Assembly: GCF_027533645.1 (NCBI RefSeq)
Contig: NZ_JAQAGY010000004.1
Span: 124,001-188,000 of the forward strand
Direction: 5' to 3'
DNA: 64,000 bases
Origin: Paenibacillus caseinilyticus
GTDB taxonomy: Bacteria; Bacillota; Bacilli; Paenibacillales; NBRC-103111
Below are positions 51,247-63,967 of the stretch, in pieces; position 1 is the stretch's first letter; every line of letters begins with the position of its first letter. Made by a program: the position numbers and the translations under genes. Below the pieces are notes generated by a model that saw only the letters and a program-made list of their open reading frames with translations, did not search any database and had not been told where the DNA came from.

Positions 51247-54200
51247 TTACAGCTGAAATTCGATGGTTCCGGCGAAGGCCTGCGGCTCTGTCCCCGCGCC
51301 CATGTCCGTACCGGTACGTATGCCGAAGGGAAGATCCCGGAGCAGGGTATCGCGGTGCGCCGGCAGCAGCTCCAGCAGCAACACGTAGGACTCCGCCCAC
51401 TGACGCACAGTCTCCTGTTCGAACAGCGACCGCGCATACTCCCACCGCAGCCGCAGGGCGCTTCCGCCTTCTGCCGGTCCGATCTCGGCAGCTTCCAGCA
51501 TGAGATCGAATTTGGCTGCAGGCTGTTCGAACGGGAACGGCCTTAGAGTCAGCTCACCGCATGCCGAAGGCGGATTGCCTTGCTGCCGCAGCGCGAACAT
51601 CGTGTCGAAGATCGGGTGCCGCCCTTCCTCTGTACGGTCCGCGAAGGTCTCGGCCAGTTTCTCGAACGGATAGTCCCCATGCTCGAAGGCCCGGAGAGCT
51701 TCCTCCTTCACCGATTGAAGGAATTCCTCTACGGTCAAGTCTCCCGGTACCCCGGTCCGCAGCACCAGCGTGCCGACGAACATCCCGATGAGGGGCGTCC
51801 AGTCGCTGGAAGTCCGGCCGGCGAGCGGCGTACCGATCAGGATCTCTTCCTGCCGGCACAGGGAGCTCAGGAAGAGGGTATAAGCACTGAGGAGGACCAT
51901 ATATAAGGTGAGCCCGGTCTCCGACGCGAGCTTCTTGATCCCCTCGACGGCAGCAGCGGACGCCTCGACTTCGATGCTGCTTCCCAGGTAGCTTCTGACG
52001 GATGGACGCGGCCGGTCCGTAGGCAGCTCCAAGGGCTTCCAAGGCCGCGACAGCCGGGCGTTCCAGTAGGCCTCCCCGGCCAGATAACGCTGGCCCGATG
52101 CCATCTCCCTCTGCCAGAGCGCGTAATCCCCATACTGCAGGGACAGAGCCGGGAGCTCTCTCCCTTCATAGAAGGCGATGAGCTCACCGATCAAAATATC
52201 CATCGATGCCCCGTCCGATACGATATGGTGGATGTCGGACAGGAGCAGATGCCGCCCCGGTCCCAGCCGGAGCAGCTTCGTCCGCAGCAGCGGGGCCTGC
52301 GTCAGCTCGAAGGGCCGGATGAAGGCTTCGATGGCAAGGGCCGCCTCATCTTCCGGCGTCTCGATCCATTCCAACGTGAAGTCCGCTTGGGGCAGCGCCC
52401 GTTGAACCGGCTCCCCGCTCCGGATCTCGAAGACGGTCCGCAGCGCTTCATGCCGCGCGATGACTGCTTGGAGAGCGGCTTCCAGCCGCGGAATGTCCAG
52501 CGGACCGTGCAGCTCCAGTACGCCGGGCATGTTGTAGCTGAGGTCCGCCCCCGTCGCATGGTGCTGCAGGTAAATGCGCTGCTGTGCCGGGGACAGCGGG
52601 TAGGTTTCTCTCCGCTCTGCCTTCCGGTCCACCCTCCGCAGCGCTTGGCTAGCGCCACGTCGTTTGTCATCCAAGACAGCTGCCAGCCTCTCGATCGTCG
52701 GCCCCCGGAAGATGTCGCTGAGCGTGAGCTCCACGCCATACTTCTTGTGGATAGCCGCCAGCAGCTCGGCGGCCCGGAGCGAATGACCCCCGCGTTCGAA
52801 GAACGAATCGCGGATGCCGATCCGCCTGACGCCGAGCAGCACTTCCCACATCGCTGCGAGCTCGCGCTGGCTGTCCGTCTGCGGCGCCGCATAGCTCTCT
52901 AGGTTCTCCTCTTCCGGAAGAAGGGCTGCCAGAGCCGCATAATCGATCTTGCCGTTCGGGGTCAGCGGCATCGTGCCGACCCGGATCAGGCGCGCAGGTA
53001 CCATGTACGCAGGCAACCGGGCTGCCAGACCCTCCCGTAGGCCGGCCGGCGTAAGTTCCGGCTCTGCGGAGAAGTACCCCCGCAGCTCCTGGCTGCCGGT
53101 TTCATCCCGGTGCACTATCACGGCCGCCTGCCGTACACCGGCAGAGCTGCGCATGACCGCCTCCACTTCCCCGGGCTCGATCCGATGCCCGCGGATCTTC
53201 ACCTGCCGGTCCATCCGCCCGAGATAGCGGAGGGTCCCATCCGCACTCCAGCGGACACGGTCTCCCGTCCGGTACATCCTGCCGCCCGGGAGGAACGGAT
53301 CCGCCGTGAAGCGGGCCGCCGTCTCCTCTGGAAGGCGCCAGTATCCTCTGGCCACGCCGTCTCCGCCAACCCACAGCTCGCCTGGCACACCGGGCGGAAG
53401 CAGCTGGCCGTCAGGGCCCAGCACATAAGCTGCCGAGTTGGCGATTGGCCGGCCGATCGGGATGGAGGACAAGACTTGCCCCGGTTCGTCTGAATGCGTG
53501 TCTCGGCTGCAGCTGCCCTCCACTCCTATCCGTTCAATCCGGTGCACGGTGGAGAAGGTCGTATTCTCCGTCGGCCCGTACCCGTTGTAGAGCGTAAGCT
53601 TCGGGCAGGCGTCCTGCACCCGCCGGACCAGCCCCGCCGCCAGCACGTCCCCCCCGACGACCAAATGCCGGATGCTTCGGAACAGCTCTGGCCTCTCTTC
53701 GGCGTGGCGGTGGAACAGCGGAGCGGTCAGCCACAGCATCTCGATCCCGCAGGAGAGCAGGAACGCTTCCAGCCGGCGGGCGGACAGCAGCGTTTCCTTC
53801 GCCACGGGGTGAAGCGACCCGCCGCAGAGCAGGGCGCCGAACAGCTCGAACGTGCTGGCGTCGAAGCTGACCGCACCGGTCTGGCCGAACCTGCGGCCCG
53901 GACCGAAGGGCACATAATCCGTGCCCCGGACCAGCCGGATGACATTGCGGTGCGTCACCATGACGCCCTTGGGGCGGCCCGTCGTGCCGGAGGTGTACAT
54001 GAGGTACGCCATACTCTCCGGCCCGGCCGGCGACTGTGGTTCCCCGGCATCGCCCTCTTCGCCTTCAGGCCATGCGTGCTCATCCAATAAGAGCACCGCC
54101 GTGTCCATGGAGAAGCTCTTGAGGCGCTCCGCCTCTTCGGGGCCGATCAGGACGATCCGGGCTCCGCTGTCATCCAGCATGAACCGCAGCCGCTCCTCCG

Positions 54201-57200
54201 GGTAATCCGGATCGAGCGGAACATAGGCGCCGCCCGCCTTGAGGACGCCGAGCACGGCGGCAGCGAGCGCTGCGGATCGCCCGCAGAGCACGCCGACACG
54301 CTCCTCGTACGCGAGGCCAAGGGCCTGCAGCCGGTTCGCTAGCCGATTCGCCCGGCCGTTCAGTTCGCGGTACGTCCAGCGGACGGACCCGTCCTCCACG
54401 GCCAAGGCGTCCGGCGTAAGGCTTGCCTGCTCGGCGAACAGCGCGCCGATCGTCTTCTCCCGGGGATAAGGCAGCGCAGTTCCGGCATACACCTGAAGCA
54501 GCAGCCGGCGGTCCTCAGCCGTGACCGTGGACAGCTCGCCAAGGGCTTTCCCTTCGTTACCATCCGCAGCCTGCTCCAGAATCCGTAGATACGCAGAGGC
54601 GAAGCGCTGCACCGTTTCCCTCCGAAACAGCCGGGTCCGGTATTCAAGCGAGAACTCGATCTTCTCCTCGGTCTCCACCGCTTCCAGGGACAAGTCGAAC
54701 TTCGACACCGGAAAATCGAAGGAGGCGGGAGTGCCGGTGACTTCCCCCAGCTCGAGCGTGGTGCGGAACATGTTCTGAAGCGAGAATACCGTGTCGAACA
54801 GCGGGTGTCTGCCCGGGTTCCGCCGGGCGGCGAGAAGCTCCACCAGTGATTCGAACGGATAATCCTGATGCTCCTGGGCCCGCAGTACTCTCTCCTTGAG
54901 CCCCGCCAAGAAATCGGCGAAGGTCCGGCCCGGTTCGGGAAGACAGCGGATCACGACCGTATGGACGAACATCCCGACGGTCTCCTGCAGGTCCGTATGG
55001 GTTCTTCCGGCAAGCGGCGTGCCGACCCAGACTTCTTCCCCGCCGCCATAGCGGGAGAGCAGCAAGCTGTAAGCTGCGAGCAGTACCAGATAGACGGTGG
55101 TTCCCGTCCGGGCTGCCAGGGCGCTGATCTTCTCGGTCAATTCGGAAGAGATGCCGAAGCGGATCCGGCTGCCCTCGAAGTCCTGCAGGGCCGGACGCGG
55201 ATAGTCCGCCGGCAGCTGCAGTTCGGGTACAGGCCCCACCAGCTCGCTGGTCCAGAACCGTTCGAGCTCCGCCATGCGCCGGGCGTCCGAATTCCCCTTA
55301 AGCCATACGGCGTAATCCTTGTACTGGAGGGGCAGCGGAGACAGCGCATCTCCCCTGTAAGCCGAAGCGACATCCCGTATCAGGATGCTCATCGAGATCC
55401 CGTCCGAGATGATATGGTGCATATCCACCAGCAGGAATCTCTCGAAGCCCTCTCTTGGTGCGGCAGCGGACACCGCATCCGACTCGGCAACCGTCCCGCC
55501 TTCTCCCGGAGGCGGGGTCACAGTAAGCAGCGCCACCCGCAACAGCGGACCGGCGGCCAGATCGAACGGCCGGATGAACCGCGTGAGAGCTTCCTCCAGC
55601 GATTCGCCGTCCTGCACCTCCCAGGCTTCGATCCGGCATTGCGCTTCCGGATGGATGTACTGCATAGGCACTCCGTCATTCAGCTTAAATGAAGTTCTCA
55701 GCGACTCGTGCCGGCGCACCACGGCATCCAGCGCCTGCTGCAGCCGGGTGTGGTCGGGCTCACCTTGGAGCTGCCATACCGCGGGCATATTGTAAGCGGT
55801 AATCCCGCTTTGCCACTGGTGAAGGAGAAACATCCGTGCCTGCGCGGGGGACAGCTCATACTCGTCCTGCAGCGGAGCCGGAGGAATCGGCCTCTGCCCA
55901 TTCCGTTCGGCGCCGTCCAGATAACGGGCGATGTCCGCAATGGTCGGCGACTCGAAGATCACGCGCAGCGGGACACGCACGCCGAACTGTTGTTCCATCC
56001 GGGAGAGCAGCACGGTGGCCTTCAAAGAATGGCCGCCCCGCTCGAAGAAGCTGTCCCGGATACCCAGCCGGCGGGTGCCCAGAAGATCGCGCCAGATCTG
56101 CAGCAGAGCCCCTTCTGTCGCGGTCACCGGCTGATCGCCGCCGCAGTCCGCGTCCTCGGACGCAGCCTCACTAGGCAGCGCCCGGCGGTCGATCTTGCCG
56201 CTGGCGGTCAGCGGCATGCGCTCCAGCTGGATCAGCCGGGAGGGAACCATGAACCCAGGGAGTTGACGCTCGAGCTGCTCATGCAGCACACGGATGTCGA
56301 GCGTCTGCTCCGAAGTTACGTAACCCCACAGCTCGGTTTCCCCTTCCGTGTCGGTGCCAGCCAGCACGGCCGCTTCCCGGATCGGCCCGAGCTGCAGGAG
56401 CGCGGCTTCCACCTCGCCCGGCTCGATCCGGTGCCCGCGCACCTTGACCTGCCGGTCCATCCGTCCCATATAGGCGATGGAGCCGTCCGGAAGCCGTCTC
56501 GCCCGGTCCCCGGTCCGGTAGACCCGTCCGCCTGGACGGACAGGATCGGCCAGGAACTTCTCGGCCGTCAGTCCGGGCGCACCCAGATAACCCCGGCCGA
56601 CACCGTCTCCGCCGACGAAGAGCTCGCCCGGCACCCCGACCGGAAGCTCCCGCCCTACTGGCGATACGATATACGCCGTGGAATTGCCGATCGGCCGGCC
56701 GATCGGGATCGCTTCTCCCCTAGTGTCCTCAATCTTATGGCAGGTGGAGAAGGTCGTATTCTCCGTCGGTCCGTAGCCGTTCCACAGCACAAGCTGCGGG
56801 CAAGCCTCGATCACCGCTCCCACATGTTTCGGGGAGAGGACGTCGCCGCCGATGATCAGCTCGCGGATGCCTTCGAACAGGCCCGGATCCTCCTGGGCCA
56901 GCCGGTTGAATAACGGCGAGGTCAGCCACATGACCGTAATGCCCTTGGTGCGGATCCACCGGCGGAAGAGCGCGGCATCCAGCAGCGTCTCTTTCTCCAC
57001 CGGGCACAAGGTCCCGCCGTTCAGCAGCGCACCGAAGATTTCGAATGTGCTCGCATCGAACGAGATCGCACCCGTCTGGGCCATCCGCACGCCGGGCTGA
57101 AGGGATACATAGCCCTCGGCCCTCGCCAGCCGGACGACGTTCCGGTGCTCGATCATCACGCCTTTGGGCTGGCCGGTCGTGCCGGAGGTGTACATGACAT

Positions 57201-60200
57201 ACGCGAGGCTGTCCGGACGCACCTGCCGGTTCACTGGCTCTGCGGGGCAGCGCCCGATCTCGGTCCGGCTGAACTGCAGCTTGTGGCGGGTCCGCCCGGC
57301 GGATGCTTCTTCCCCTTCACGGGACCTTCCGGCAGGAAGCACCGTCAGCATGGCATCGTAGCGGTAGCGTGTCAGTTCATTCTCTACGGTATGAATCTTG
57401 GAGCTGAACTGCACTTCGGCGATCCGCGGGGAGGCGGCGGCTTCATCCTCCAGGAAGCTTCTCGAGACGAACAGCTCTTCCGAGAACTCGAGCTTCGTAC
57501 CGGCCTCAGGGTGAGCTTGTTTGTACTCGGCAAGCGACCGGTGAAGCTCTTCCTTCAGATCCTGGTCCATCAGGTCGCCGAGGAACAGCATCCCGCCCCG
57601 GGGCATGTGGTTCACGGCTTCCCGGATCACCTGGCGGAGATAGTTGTGCCCGTGGAAAGCCTGTATGACCGAGTTGATGATGACGATATCAAAGTCGCTC
57701 TCTTCGATGCCGCCGATCTCGTGGGCCGGCAGCGCTTGAAGGCGGATATGCTCCAGCCCCTGTGCCTTGGCGATCTCCCGGTCCTTCTCCACGATGACGC
57801 GGGAGAGATCCGTCCCGTAATAAAATCCGGCCAGCGGTGCGAGGCGGAACATCGTAATGCCCGAAGCGCAGCCAATCTCGAGGATCCGGGTGGCTCCGCT
57901 CACATAAGGCTTCAGCTTGAGCAGCACGTTGTCGCCGTACTCATCCATCTCCTCCCTGCTGAGATGTTCGCCCGTATAGCTGTCGACCCAGCCGCCGCCT
58001 TCGATGTCGTCCGCGGCCTTCGCGCCGACGTACTCCCACAGCGACGCATCCATGAGCTCATTGCGCTCCCGCTCCGGTTCCTCCCGGACCGCATCGGTGT
58101 CGAGGCCTGCGAAGGCACGCAGCTGCGGACATTCCCACTGCAGATTGTTCATGAGTTTGACGTGGGCCCGGCTTGTCAGGATGATCCGGATACCCGCATC
58201 GTTCACCAGCTTCTTGATGCGCTCCTGAGGCCAGCCGGCATCCATTGGCACATAAGCGCCGCCGGCCTTCAGAATGCCGAGGATGGCGGGCATGCGGTCC
58301 CCCGGATTCTCCACCATCATGCCCACCGTCTCCTCCGGGAGGATGCCGAAGCTATGGACAAGAAACTGTGCGATCCGGTTCGCCTCTCTGTCCAATTCCC
58401 TGTAAGTCAGGCTGCGGTCTCCATAGTCGACTGCGAGCCGGTCCGGGTACGTACGGGCTGTTTCTTCGAACAGCTCCGGAATCCCCGAATCGCTCGGGTA
58501 CGCATGGGTCGTGTCGTTATACGAGCTCAGCCGCTCCCTCTCCCCGGGCAGGGCTATATCCACTGCCTCCAGCACGGTGTCCGGTGCCTCCGACAAGATC
58601 TGGGCCAGCAGCGCGAACCGCTGGTTCAGCCTCTCGATACTTTCGCGCCGGAACAGCGCCGTGCTGTACTCGGCCAGCAGGTGCAGGCCCTGCTCCGGTC
58701 CCGTCTCCCAGGCATACAGCGTAAGATCGAACTTGGAGGTCGTATATCCGAAGGGATAAGGCTCCGCCTCAATTCCCGGGAGAGACAGATCGGGCATGTC
58801 CATATTCTGCAGAACAAAGGCCGTATCGAACAAAGGATGCCGGCTTGCATCCCTGGAGATCCCGAGCCGGTCCACGAGAGTGTCAAAGGGATAATCCCCA
58901 TGCTGGAATGCCGGAAGGGAAGTGTCCTTCAGCTCCCCGACCAGCTGCCGGAACGTCTTGGACGCTTCCGGCCGTGCACGCAGAGCCAGCATGTTGACGA
59001 ACATGCCGAGCAGGGCGTGCGTATCCGGGTGCGGCCGGGATGCCGACCCGGTACCGATCATCATGTCCTCCTGCCCGGTAATCCGCCCCAGCAGGACAGC
59101 ATACAGCGACAGCAGAACCGTGTACACCGTGGTTCCCGCTTCCCTCGCCAGCCGCCTCAGCCTCATCGTGACTTCGGCATCCAGTTCGAAGCGCAGATGC
59201 TCCCCATCGAATCGCTGCACCCCCGGTCTCGGCAGGTCGGCCGGCAGCTCGAGAACCGGCAGTTCTCCGCCGAGCGCTTCCTTCCAATAGGCTTCCTGGC
59301 GCTGAAGCTCCCCTCCCGCCAGCATGCCGTTCTGCCATACGGCGAAGTCTTTGTACTGAATCGGCATGACCGGCAGCCCGCGGTCCGCGTACAGCTCGGA
59401 GAATTCGCGGATCAGGATGCCGAGCGATGTTCCATCGATGACAATATGGTGTATATCCAGAAAGAGCACGTGGTGCAGCTCATCCAGCCGGATCAGCTCG
59501 GCGCGCAGCAGAGGAAGGCTTGCCAGGTCGAAGGGGCGTATCCGTTCGTGAATCATCTTATCCAGCTCCAGCTCCGAGCCTTCTACGACCCCGATCTCTA
59601 GGGCATAAGGCGGATGAATCCGCTGCACCATCTTCTCGTTCACCGTATGGAAGGTGGTACGAAGGATCTCATGCCGCTCGATCAGCCTGCCGAACGCATG
59701 GCGTACCCGCTGAAGATCAACGGAACCCTTCAACCGGATGGCCACCGGGATGTTATAGGACGTGCCGGAGCCTTCCATCCGGTCAACGAGCAGCATCCGG
59801 GTCTGGGCGGAGGAGACGGGATAATCCCCTTCCTCCCCGGCCTTCGGGATTGGAGGCAGCTCCCTGCGCTCGCCCTCTTCCCCAAGCGAGGCCATGCCGG
59901 CTACCGTCGGCGCGGTGTACAGCTGCTGCAAGGACAGCTTGATTCCGAACTTCTTCTGTACTCTCGACAGCAGTCTCGCCGCTTTGAGGGAATGCCCTCC
60001 GAGCTCGAAGAAGCTGTCATGGATGCCGACCTGCTCCACCTCGAGCACTTCGGCCCACAGCCCGCAGAGCGCTTCTTCCGCCGCCGAGCGGGGCGCGGCT
60101 CGATGCAGGCTGTCATCACCTGCGGAGAGCGCAGGCACGGGCAGCGCCGATCGGTCGGTCTTGCCGTTGGCGGTCCGGGGGATCCGCTCAACAGGAATGA

Positions 60201-63162
60201 TCCGAGACGGAAGCATATAAGCCGGCAGCGATCCCGCTAAGGAGGAGCGCAGCGCGGCGGCATCTCCTCCTTCGCCGAGGACCACATACGCGAGCAGTTC
60301 GGATCCGCCGGGACGCGGCCGTACAGCCGCCGCCGCTTCCTTCACCTGCGGGTGCAGGAGCAGATGGTGCTCCAGCTCGCCGAACTCGATGCGGTGGCCG
60401 CGGATTTTGACCTGGCCGTCGCTGCGGCCGATGTATTCGAGCTCTCCGTCAGGCAGCCGGCGGACGAGATCCCCTGACCGGTAGAGCCGCTCTCCGGGAC
60501 GGAACGGGTTCGCCACGAACCGCTCGGCGGTCAGCCGCTCCCTGCCGAGATACCCTCTGGCTATCCCGGCACCGCCGACATACAATTCACCGACCGCGCC
60601 TGCAGGCACGAGCTGCTGCCGGTTGTCCAGTACATAACAGCTCATGGTAGGAATCGGTCGGCCGATCACGCTCAGCGCCCGCTCCATCTCCCGTTCGGTG
60701 ATTTCCTTATACGTAACATGGACGGTCGTCTCCGTAATCCCGTACATGTTGATGAGCCGCGCCCCACTGTACCGCTCCTTCCAGCCCTTGAGCTGGATGG
60801 GCTGCAGGGCTTCGCCGCCGAAGATGACATACCGGAGGGACAGATTCTGCTTCTCCCCCTCGCAGGCTTCTTGGGCCAGCGCATAGAACGCCGCCGGCGT
60901 CTGGTTCAGCACGGTCACCCGCTCCCGCTCCAGCAGGGACAGGAACCCGGCCGGGTTCTGCGCGGTCTCCTTGGGTACGATAACGAGCGAGCCGCCATAG
61001 AGCAGCGCGCCGTACATCTCCCATACGGAGAAGTCGAAGCAGAAGGAGTGGAACGCGGTCCAGATGTCCTCTTCACCGAAATCAAACGGCTGGCGGTCGT
61101 TCACCAGCAGCCTCACCACATGCCGGTGTTCGATCATCACTCCCTTCGGGATCCCCGTCGTGCCGGAGGTATAGATGATATAAGCCAGGCTGGCCGGCGT
61201 GCTGGCCGGCACAAGGTTGGCCTGATCGTACTCCCCGGCCGAGCGGAGATCGACCAGCACTCCTTGGAGCCTGCGGCCCGAAGTAGTGACCCACACGGGT
61301 CCATCCCCATCGTGGATCTCCCGGCCCACTGGAGTAAGGGGCTGTGCGTGCCCCCCGCCCTCCTGCAGGCAGATCACTGACTCCACCGTATCGGGCAGCC
61401 CATCTTCCGGCTGTCCGCCGAAGGCCTCGGCCCATGCCTCGCCGGACGTAAGGAGCAGCCGGGCTCCGCAGTCCTGCAGCATGAACCGGATCCGCTCCAC
61501 AGGGTACGCGGGATCGACCGGCACATAGGCCGCGCCTGCTTTCAGTACAGCCAGGATAACCGTCACCGTGTCCGCCGTACGGCCCAGCAGCAGACTGACG
61601 GGTTGGTCAGCTGCGGCGCCGTGTTCCCGCAGGATGCGAGCCAGCCGGTTGGCCCGCGCATTCAGCTCGCCGTAGGTGATCCGCTCCGTATCGCAGACGA
61701 CAGCTATCCGCTCTGGAACCCGGGCCGACTGCGCTTCGAAGAGCGCATGCAGCGTCGCTTCCTGCGGATAGTGTGCCGCTTCCGTCAGGGCCGCCTTAAG
61801 AAGTGCGGTCTTCTCCTCTTCGTCCATCCACTCCAGCTCGGCAGCCGGGGCTTCCGGCCGTTCGACCGCAGAGTGCGCGAGCCGGGTGAGATGCTTCAAC
61901 AATCGCTCCACGACCGTATCATCAAACCGGCTCTTCCGGTAGAAGCACTGGACCTGCAGCCGTTCTCCGGGATGAATGTTCACATGGAAGTCATAATGCG
62001 TCTGTTCGAACCAGTCTGCATCCTCGATGCGGTATCCCGCTTCCTCGCCGCCTGCCAGCGCTTCACGGTCCAGCGGATAGTTCTCGAAGGCGATGACGTG
62101 GTCGACCGGCGTTCCGCCTTGCGCGGTCTTCAGTTCCGCCAAGGGGTACGATTCATGGGGCGCTGCTTCCAGAGATGCGCCATGAAGCTCTCTCAGGAGC
62201 TCGGTGAACGGGCGGCCGGCTCCCCGGATTCGTACGGGCACCGTATTGATGAACAACCCGACCGCTTCTTCGATGCCGGACAGACCGCTGCTCCGCCCCG
62301 ATACCACCGATCCGAAGACCGCATCGTCCGTACCTCCGCAGCGGAGCAGCAGAACGCCCCACAGCGTATGGAAGACAGAGCTCAGCGAGACGCCTTCGCT
62401 GCGGGCCAGCGCCTGAAGCCCGCTGGTCAGGGCCGCATCGAATAGACAGGACTGGCGGCCCTGCACGTCTGCTGCTTCTATCCCTCCGGAGATCCGGGAG
62501 AGACTTCCGGTTCCCGGCAGGCAAGCGTGGGGCTCATACCCTTGGAGAACGGTGGACCAATAGGCTGCCGATGGGGTGAGGTCAAGCGAAGCCAGCCGCT
62601 GAAGATGATGGCCGTAAGATGGGGCGATGTGCGGGAGCGGGCGGAGATCCGCTCCTCGAAGGAGCGAGGTGTATCCTTGGAACATGTCCTGAAGCAGAAT
62701 GGCGAGGGACCAGCCGTCCAGCAGCACATGGTGGAAGGTGATGCATATCGTACTGCAAGCCGGTTCCATAGCAAATACCGTGATCCGGAAAGGCGTTTCC
62801 TTGGTTGGCTGGAAGCCCTCCGTCCTCTCCTGCTCACGGAACCGGCGGAGAACCGCCTGCTGCTCTTCTCCTTCCAGACCATAAAGCGTTTCCCAGCGGA
62901 TGGATGCCTTTCGCTGCTTGAGCACAATCTGCAGAGGCTTCTCGACCCCTGTAGTTTTGAACACCGTCCGCAGGACGTCGTGCTTGTCGATGACCCGCTG
63001 ATAGCTCGCCAGCCATGCCTCCCGGTCCAGCTCTCCGCGGAAGGTCAGCACCATCTGCTGAATATAGTCCCCTGCCCCGGATCCCCACTGCGTATGGAAC
63101 AGCATGCCTTCCTGCAGGGGGGTCAGCCCGTATATATTTTGGATCTCCAGTTGGTTCGCCAT
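51247..63162 (-). CDS. NRPS-A: C-A(Thr)-T-C-A/MT(Val)-T-C-A(Val)-T-C
   Basis: 3971 aa. Order: C1 of the D-donor type (HHVLLDGWS near 143); A1 (near 707), DFWNIGMVHK, threonine; T1 (GGHS, about 1057); C2 (HHIVIDGTS near 1236); A2 with a methyltransferase inserted between motifs A2 and A3 (about 1675-1940, L-E-I-G-C-A-S-G near 1760) and the valine code DAFWIGGTFK (near 2036); T2 (about 2374); C3 (HHIISDGIS near 2583); A3 (near 3104), DAFWVGGTFK, valine; T3 (about 3457); and a complete terminal C4 (HHIVSDGAS near 3647). There is no epimerase or thioesterase, and ending in C means the next amino acid comes from NRPS-B. The first C domain needs a D-configured donor, which NRPS2 could supply. It starts 47 bases after the cysE stop; the ribosome site is weak, so coupling to cysE is plausible. 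Confidence 0.96.
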   Translation of the reverse strand: MANQLEIQNIYGLTPLQEGMLFHTQWGSGAGDYIQQMVLTFRGELDREAWLASYQRVIDKHDVLRTVFKTTGVEKPLQIVLKQRKASIRWETLYGLEGEEQQAVLRRFREQERTEGFQPTKETPFRITVFAMEPACSTICITFHHVLLDGWSLAILLQDMFQGYTSLLRGADLRPLPHIAPSYGHHLQRLASLDLTPSAAYWSTVLQGYEPHACLPGTGSLSRISGGIEAADVQGRQSCLFDAALTSGLQALARSEGVSLSSVFHTLWGVLLLRCGGTDDAVFGSVVSGRSSGLSGIEEAVGLFINTVPVRIRGAGRPFTELLRELHGASLEAAPHESYPLAELKTAQGGTPVDHVIAFENYPLDREALAGGEEAGYRIEDADWFEQTHYDFHVNIHPGERLQVQCFYRKSRFDDTVVERLLKHLTRLAHSAVERPEAPAAELEWMDEEEKTALLKAALTEAAHYPQEATLHALFEAQSARVPERIAVVCDTERITYGELNARANRLARILREHGAAADQPVSLLLGRTADTVTVILAVLKAGAAYVPVDPAYPVERIRFMLQDCGARLLLTSGEAWAEAFGGQPEDGLPDTVESVICLQEGGGHAQPLTPVGREIHDGDGPVWVTTSGRRLQGVLVDLRSAGEYDQANLVPASTPASLAYIIYTSGTTGIPKGVMIEHRHVVRLLVNDRQPFDFGEEDIWTAFHSFCFDFSVWEMYGALLYGGSLVIVPKETAQNPAGFLSLLERERVTVLNQTPAAFYALAQEACEGEKQNLSLRYVIFGGEALQPIQLKGWKERYSGARLINMYGITETTVHVTYKEITEREMERALSVIGRPIPTMSCYVLDNRQQLVPAGAVGELYVGGAGIARGYLGRERLTAERFVANPFRPGERLYRSGDLVRRLPDGELEYIGRSDGQVKIRGHRIEFGELEHHLLLHPQVKEAAAAVRPRPGGSELLAYVVLGEGGDAAALRSSLAGSLPAYMLPSRIIPVERIPRTANGKTDRSALPVPALSAGDDSLHRAAPRSAAEEALCGLWAEVLEVEQVGIHDSFFELGGHSLKAARLLSRVQKKFGIKLSLQQLYTAPTVAGMASLGEEGERRELPPIPKAGEEGDYPVSSAQTRMLLVDRMEGSGTSYNIPVAIRLKGSVDLQRVRHAFGRLIERHEILRTTFHTVNEKMVQRIHPPYALEIGVVEGSELELDKMIHERIRPFDLASLPLLRAELIRLDELHHVLFLDIHHIVIDGTSLGILIREFSELYADRGLPVMPIQYKDFAVWQNGMLAGGELQRQEAYWKEALGGELPVLELPADLPRPGVQRFDGEHLRFELDAEVTMRLRRLAREAGTTVYTVLLSLYAVLLGRITGQEDMMIGTGSASRPHPDTHALLGMFVNMLALRARPEASKTFRQLVGELKDTSLPAFQHGDYPFDTLVDRLGISRDASRHPLFDTAFVLQNMDMPDLSLPGIEAEPYPFGYTTSKFDLTLYAWETGPEQGLHLLAEYSTALFRRESIERLNQRFALLAQILSEAPDTVLEAVDIALPGERERLSSYNDTTHAYPSDSGIPELFEETARTYPDRLAVDYGDRSLTYRELDREANRIAQFLVHSFGILPEETVGMMVENPGDRMPAILGILKAGGAYVPMDAGWPQERIKKLVNDAGIRIILTSRAHVKLMNNLQWECPQLRAFAGLDTDAVREEPERERNELMDASLWEYVGAKAADDIEGGGWVDSYTGEHLSREEMDEYGDNVLLKLKPYVSGATRILEIGCASGITMFRLAPLAGFYYGTDLSRVIVEKDREIAKAQGLEHIRLQALPAHEIGGIEESDFDIVIINSVIQAFHGHNYLRQVIREAVNHMPRGGMLFLGDLMDQDLKEELHRSLAEYKQAHPEAGTKLEFSEELFVSRSFLEDEAAASPRIAEVQFSSKIHTVENELTRYRYDAMLTVLPAGRSREGEEASAGRTRHKLQFSRTEIGRCPAEPVNRQVRPDSLAYVMYTSGTTGQPKGVMIEHRNVVRLARAEGYVSLQPGVRMAQTGAISFDASTFEIFGALLNGGTLCPVEKETLLDAALFRRWIRTKGITVMWLTSPLFNRLAQEDPGLFEGIRELIIGGDVLSPKHVGAVIEACPQLVLWNGYGPTENTTFSTCHKIEDTRGEAIPIGRPIGNSTAYIVSPVGRELPVGVPGELFVGGDGVGRGYLGAPGLTAEKFLADPVRPGGRVYRTGDRARRLPDGSIAYMGRMDRQVKVRGHRIEPGEVEAALLQLGPIREAAVLAGTDTEGETELWGYVTSEQTLDIRVLHEQLERQLPGFMVPSRLIQLERMPLTASGKIDRRALPSEAASEDADCGGDQPVTATEGALLQIWRDLLGTRRLGIRDSFFERGGHSLKATVLLSRMEQQFGVRVPLRVIFESPTIADIARYLDGAERNGQRPIPPAPLQDEYELSPAQARMFLLHQWQSGITAYNMPAVWQLQGEPDHTRLQQALDAVVRRHESLRTSFKLNDGVPMQYIHPEAQCRIEAWEVQDGESLEEALTRFIRPFDLAAGPLLRVALLTVTPPPGEGGTVAESDAVSAAAPREGFERFLLVDMHHIISDGISMSILIRDVASAYRGDALSPLPLQYKDYAVWLKGNSDARRMAELERFWTSELVGPVPELQLPADYPRPALQDFEGSRIRFGISSELTEKISALAARTGTTVYLVLLAAYSLLLSRYGGGEEVWVGTPLAGRTHTDLQETVGMFVHTVVIRCLPEPGRTFADFLAGLKERVLRAQEHQDYPFESLVELLAARRNPGRHPLFDTVFSLQNMFRTTLELGEVTGTPASFDFPVSKFDLSLEAVETEEKIEFSLEYRTRLFRRETVQRFASAYLRILEQAADGNEGKALGELSTVTAEDRRLLLQVYAGTALPYPREKTIGALFAEQASLTPDALAVEDGSVRWTYRELNGRANRLANRLQALGLAYEERVGVLCGRSAALAAAVLGVLKAGGAYVPLDPDYPEERLRFMLDDSGARIVLIGPEEAERLKSFSMDTAVLLLDEHAWPEGEEGDAGEPQSPAGPESMAYLMYTSGTTGRPKGVMVTHRNVIRLVRGTDYVPFGPGRRFGQTGAVSFDASTFELFGALLCGGSLHPVAKETLLSARRLEAFLLSCGIEMLWLTAPLFHRHAEERPELFRSIRHLVVGGDVLAAGLVRRVQDACPKLTLYNGYGPTENTTFSTVHRIERIGVEGSCSRDTHSDEPGQVLSSIPIGRPIANSAAYVLGPDGQLLPPGVPGELWVGGDGVARGYWRLPEETAARFTADPFLPGGRMYRTGDRVRWSADGTLRYLGRMDRQVKIRGHRIEPGEVEAVMRSSAGVRQAAVIVHRDETGSQELRGYFSAEPELTPAGLREGLAARLPAYMVPARLIRVGTMPLTPNGKIDYAALAALLPEEENLESYAAPQTDSQRELAAMWEVLLGVRRIGIRDSFFERGGHSLRAAELLAAIHKKYGVELTLSDIFRGPTIERLAAVLDDKRRGASQALRRVDRKAERRETYPLSPAQQRIYLQHHATGADLSYNMPGVLELHGPLDIPRLEAALQAVIARHEALRTVFEIRSGEPVQRALPQADFTLEWIETPEDEAALAIEAFIRPFELTQAPLLRTKLLRLGPGRHLLLSDIHHIVSDGASMDILIGELIAFYEGRELPALSLQYGDYALWQREMASGQRYLAGEAYWNARLSRPWKPLELPTDRPRPSVRSYLGSSIEVEASAAAVEGIKKLASETGLTLYMVLLSAYTLFLSSLCRQEEILIGTPLAGRTSSDWTPLIGMFVGTLVLRTGVPGDLTVEEFLQSVKEEALRAFEHGDYPFEKLAETFADRTEEGRHPIFDTMFALRQQGNPPSACGELTLRPFPFEQPAAKFDLMLEAAEIGPAEGGSALRLRWEYARSLFEQETVRQWAESYVLLLELLPAHRDTLLRDLPFGIRTGTDMGAGTEPQAFAGTIEFQL
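57345..58143 (-). other. Methyltransferase cassette inside the first Val A domain of NRPS-A
   Basis: Class I SAM-dependent methyltransferase inserted between A-domain motif A2 ([11 protein letters not shown]) and motif A3 ([11 protein letters not shown]). Motif I is [17 protein letters not shown] and I-I-N-S-V-I-Q-A-F follow. The A domain around it is otherwise complete, with the later S-G-K-I-D-R lysine motif. Confidence 0.9.
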
Positions 63163-63209
63163 GCGATCTGTCCCACTCCCGGTCCTAATAGTATGATGAG
63201 GGTCTTGCT

Positions 63210-63878
63210 CTATCCCGTATGCTGCATTTCGCGCTGCCCGCGCTCTTCCAGCTCGGCGACTTTGGCTTCGAGCTGCCTGATCTGCAGCAGGAGCTGCCCG
63301 ATCTGTTCCTGGACCGGGTCCGGCATCCGGATCTGGTCCATCTCGGAGGAAGGGGCTGTCGCCAGCTTCTTCTTCACGATCTTCCCGGGGATGCCCACCA
63401 CGGTACTGTAGGGAGGGACCTCCTTCAGCACGACAGACCCTGCGCCGATCTTCGCATAATCGCCGACGCGGAACGGTCCGAGGACCTTGGCCCCCGCGCT
63501 GATCAATACATGGCTGCCTATCGTCGGATGACGCTTGCCCGTATCCTTGCCCGTACCGCCCAGCGTCGCTCCTTGCAGTATGGTTACGCCGTCCCCGACT
63601 TCCGCGGTTTCTCCGATCACGATGCCGCATCCGTGATCAATGAAGAGGCCTTCTCCGATGGTTGCAGCCGGATGAATCTCCACTTGCGTCAAGAACCGGT
63701 TGAAGGAAGCCAGCAGCCGGGCAAGCAGCTTAAACCCCCGCTTGTGCAGCAGATGGGCCACCCTATACATAAGCACAGCATGAAACCCCGGGTAGCAAAG
63801 GATTACCTCGAGGGCATGCCTTGCGGCCGGATCCCTGTGGAGTACGGCCTGTAAGTCCCGTCGAACCATTCGAAACAT
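63210..63878 (-). CDS. cysE: Serine O-acetyltransferase (CysE type)
   Basis: 222 aa, typical length for Gram-positive CysE. It makes O-acetyl-L-serine from serine and acetyl-CoA, the precursor of cysteine and, in some pathways, of 2,3-diaminopropionate-type residues. Visible features: an N-terminal helical part, then left-handed beta-helix hexapeptide repeats with [11 protein letters not shown] (Asp81, His82), G-K-R-H-P-T-I-G (His117) and the closing G-I-P-G-K; the last 25 residues are predicted coiled coil. It is first in the leftward cysE-A-B unit, preceded by the same palindrome as the exporter and lipid-starter genes. That suggests recruitment to the pathway, fitting the cysteine-like codes of three A domains. 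A housekeeping copy cannot be excluded. Confidence 0.88.
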   Translation of the reverse strand: MFRMVRRDLQAVLHRDPAARHALEVILCYPGFHAVLMYRVAHLLHKRGFKLLARLLASFNRFLTQVEIHPAATIGEGLFIDHGCGIVIGETAEVGDGVTILQGATLGGTGKDTGKRHPTIGSHVLISAGAKVLGPFRVGDYAKIGAGSVVLKEVPPYSTVVGIPGKIVKKKLATAPSSEMDQIRMPDPVQEQIGQLLLQIRQLEAKVAELEERGQREMQHTG

Positions 63879-63922
63879 AACTCGTCTCCCGTTCTTTTAT
63901 TGTCCTTACTATATATAGAATT

Positions 63923-63928
63923 AGGATA
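63923..63928 (-). promoter_or_regulatory. Candidate -10 box of the cysE-NRPS-A-NRPS-B unit
   Basis: TATCCT on the minus strand, its first base 31.5 bases from the centre of the palindrome at 63952-63967, exactly the spacing seen for the MFS promoter. Confidence 0.45.
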
Positions 63929-63951
63929 ATCTTCGCGGCTGCATCGGGCTA

Positions 63952-63967
63952 TATCCCAAATGGGATA
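63952..63967. promoter_or_regulatory. Second copy of the palindromic operator
   Basis: TATCCCAAATGGGATA, 7-base perfect arms around AA, upstream of cysE. The 19 bases 63949-63967 are identical to 11409-11427. Beyond it (63968-64000) I see nothing recognisable. Confidence 0.75.

Noticed and set aside
57145..59601. Long open frame on the plus strand (818 codons), with similar ones at 5015-7165 and 2104-4083
   Set aside because: They lie antisense within NRPS genes, have no family resemblance and are Arg/Pro/Gly-rich as expected from the reverse of GC-rich codons.
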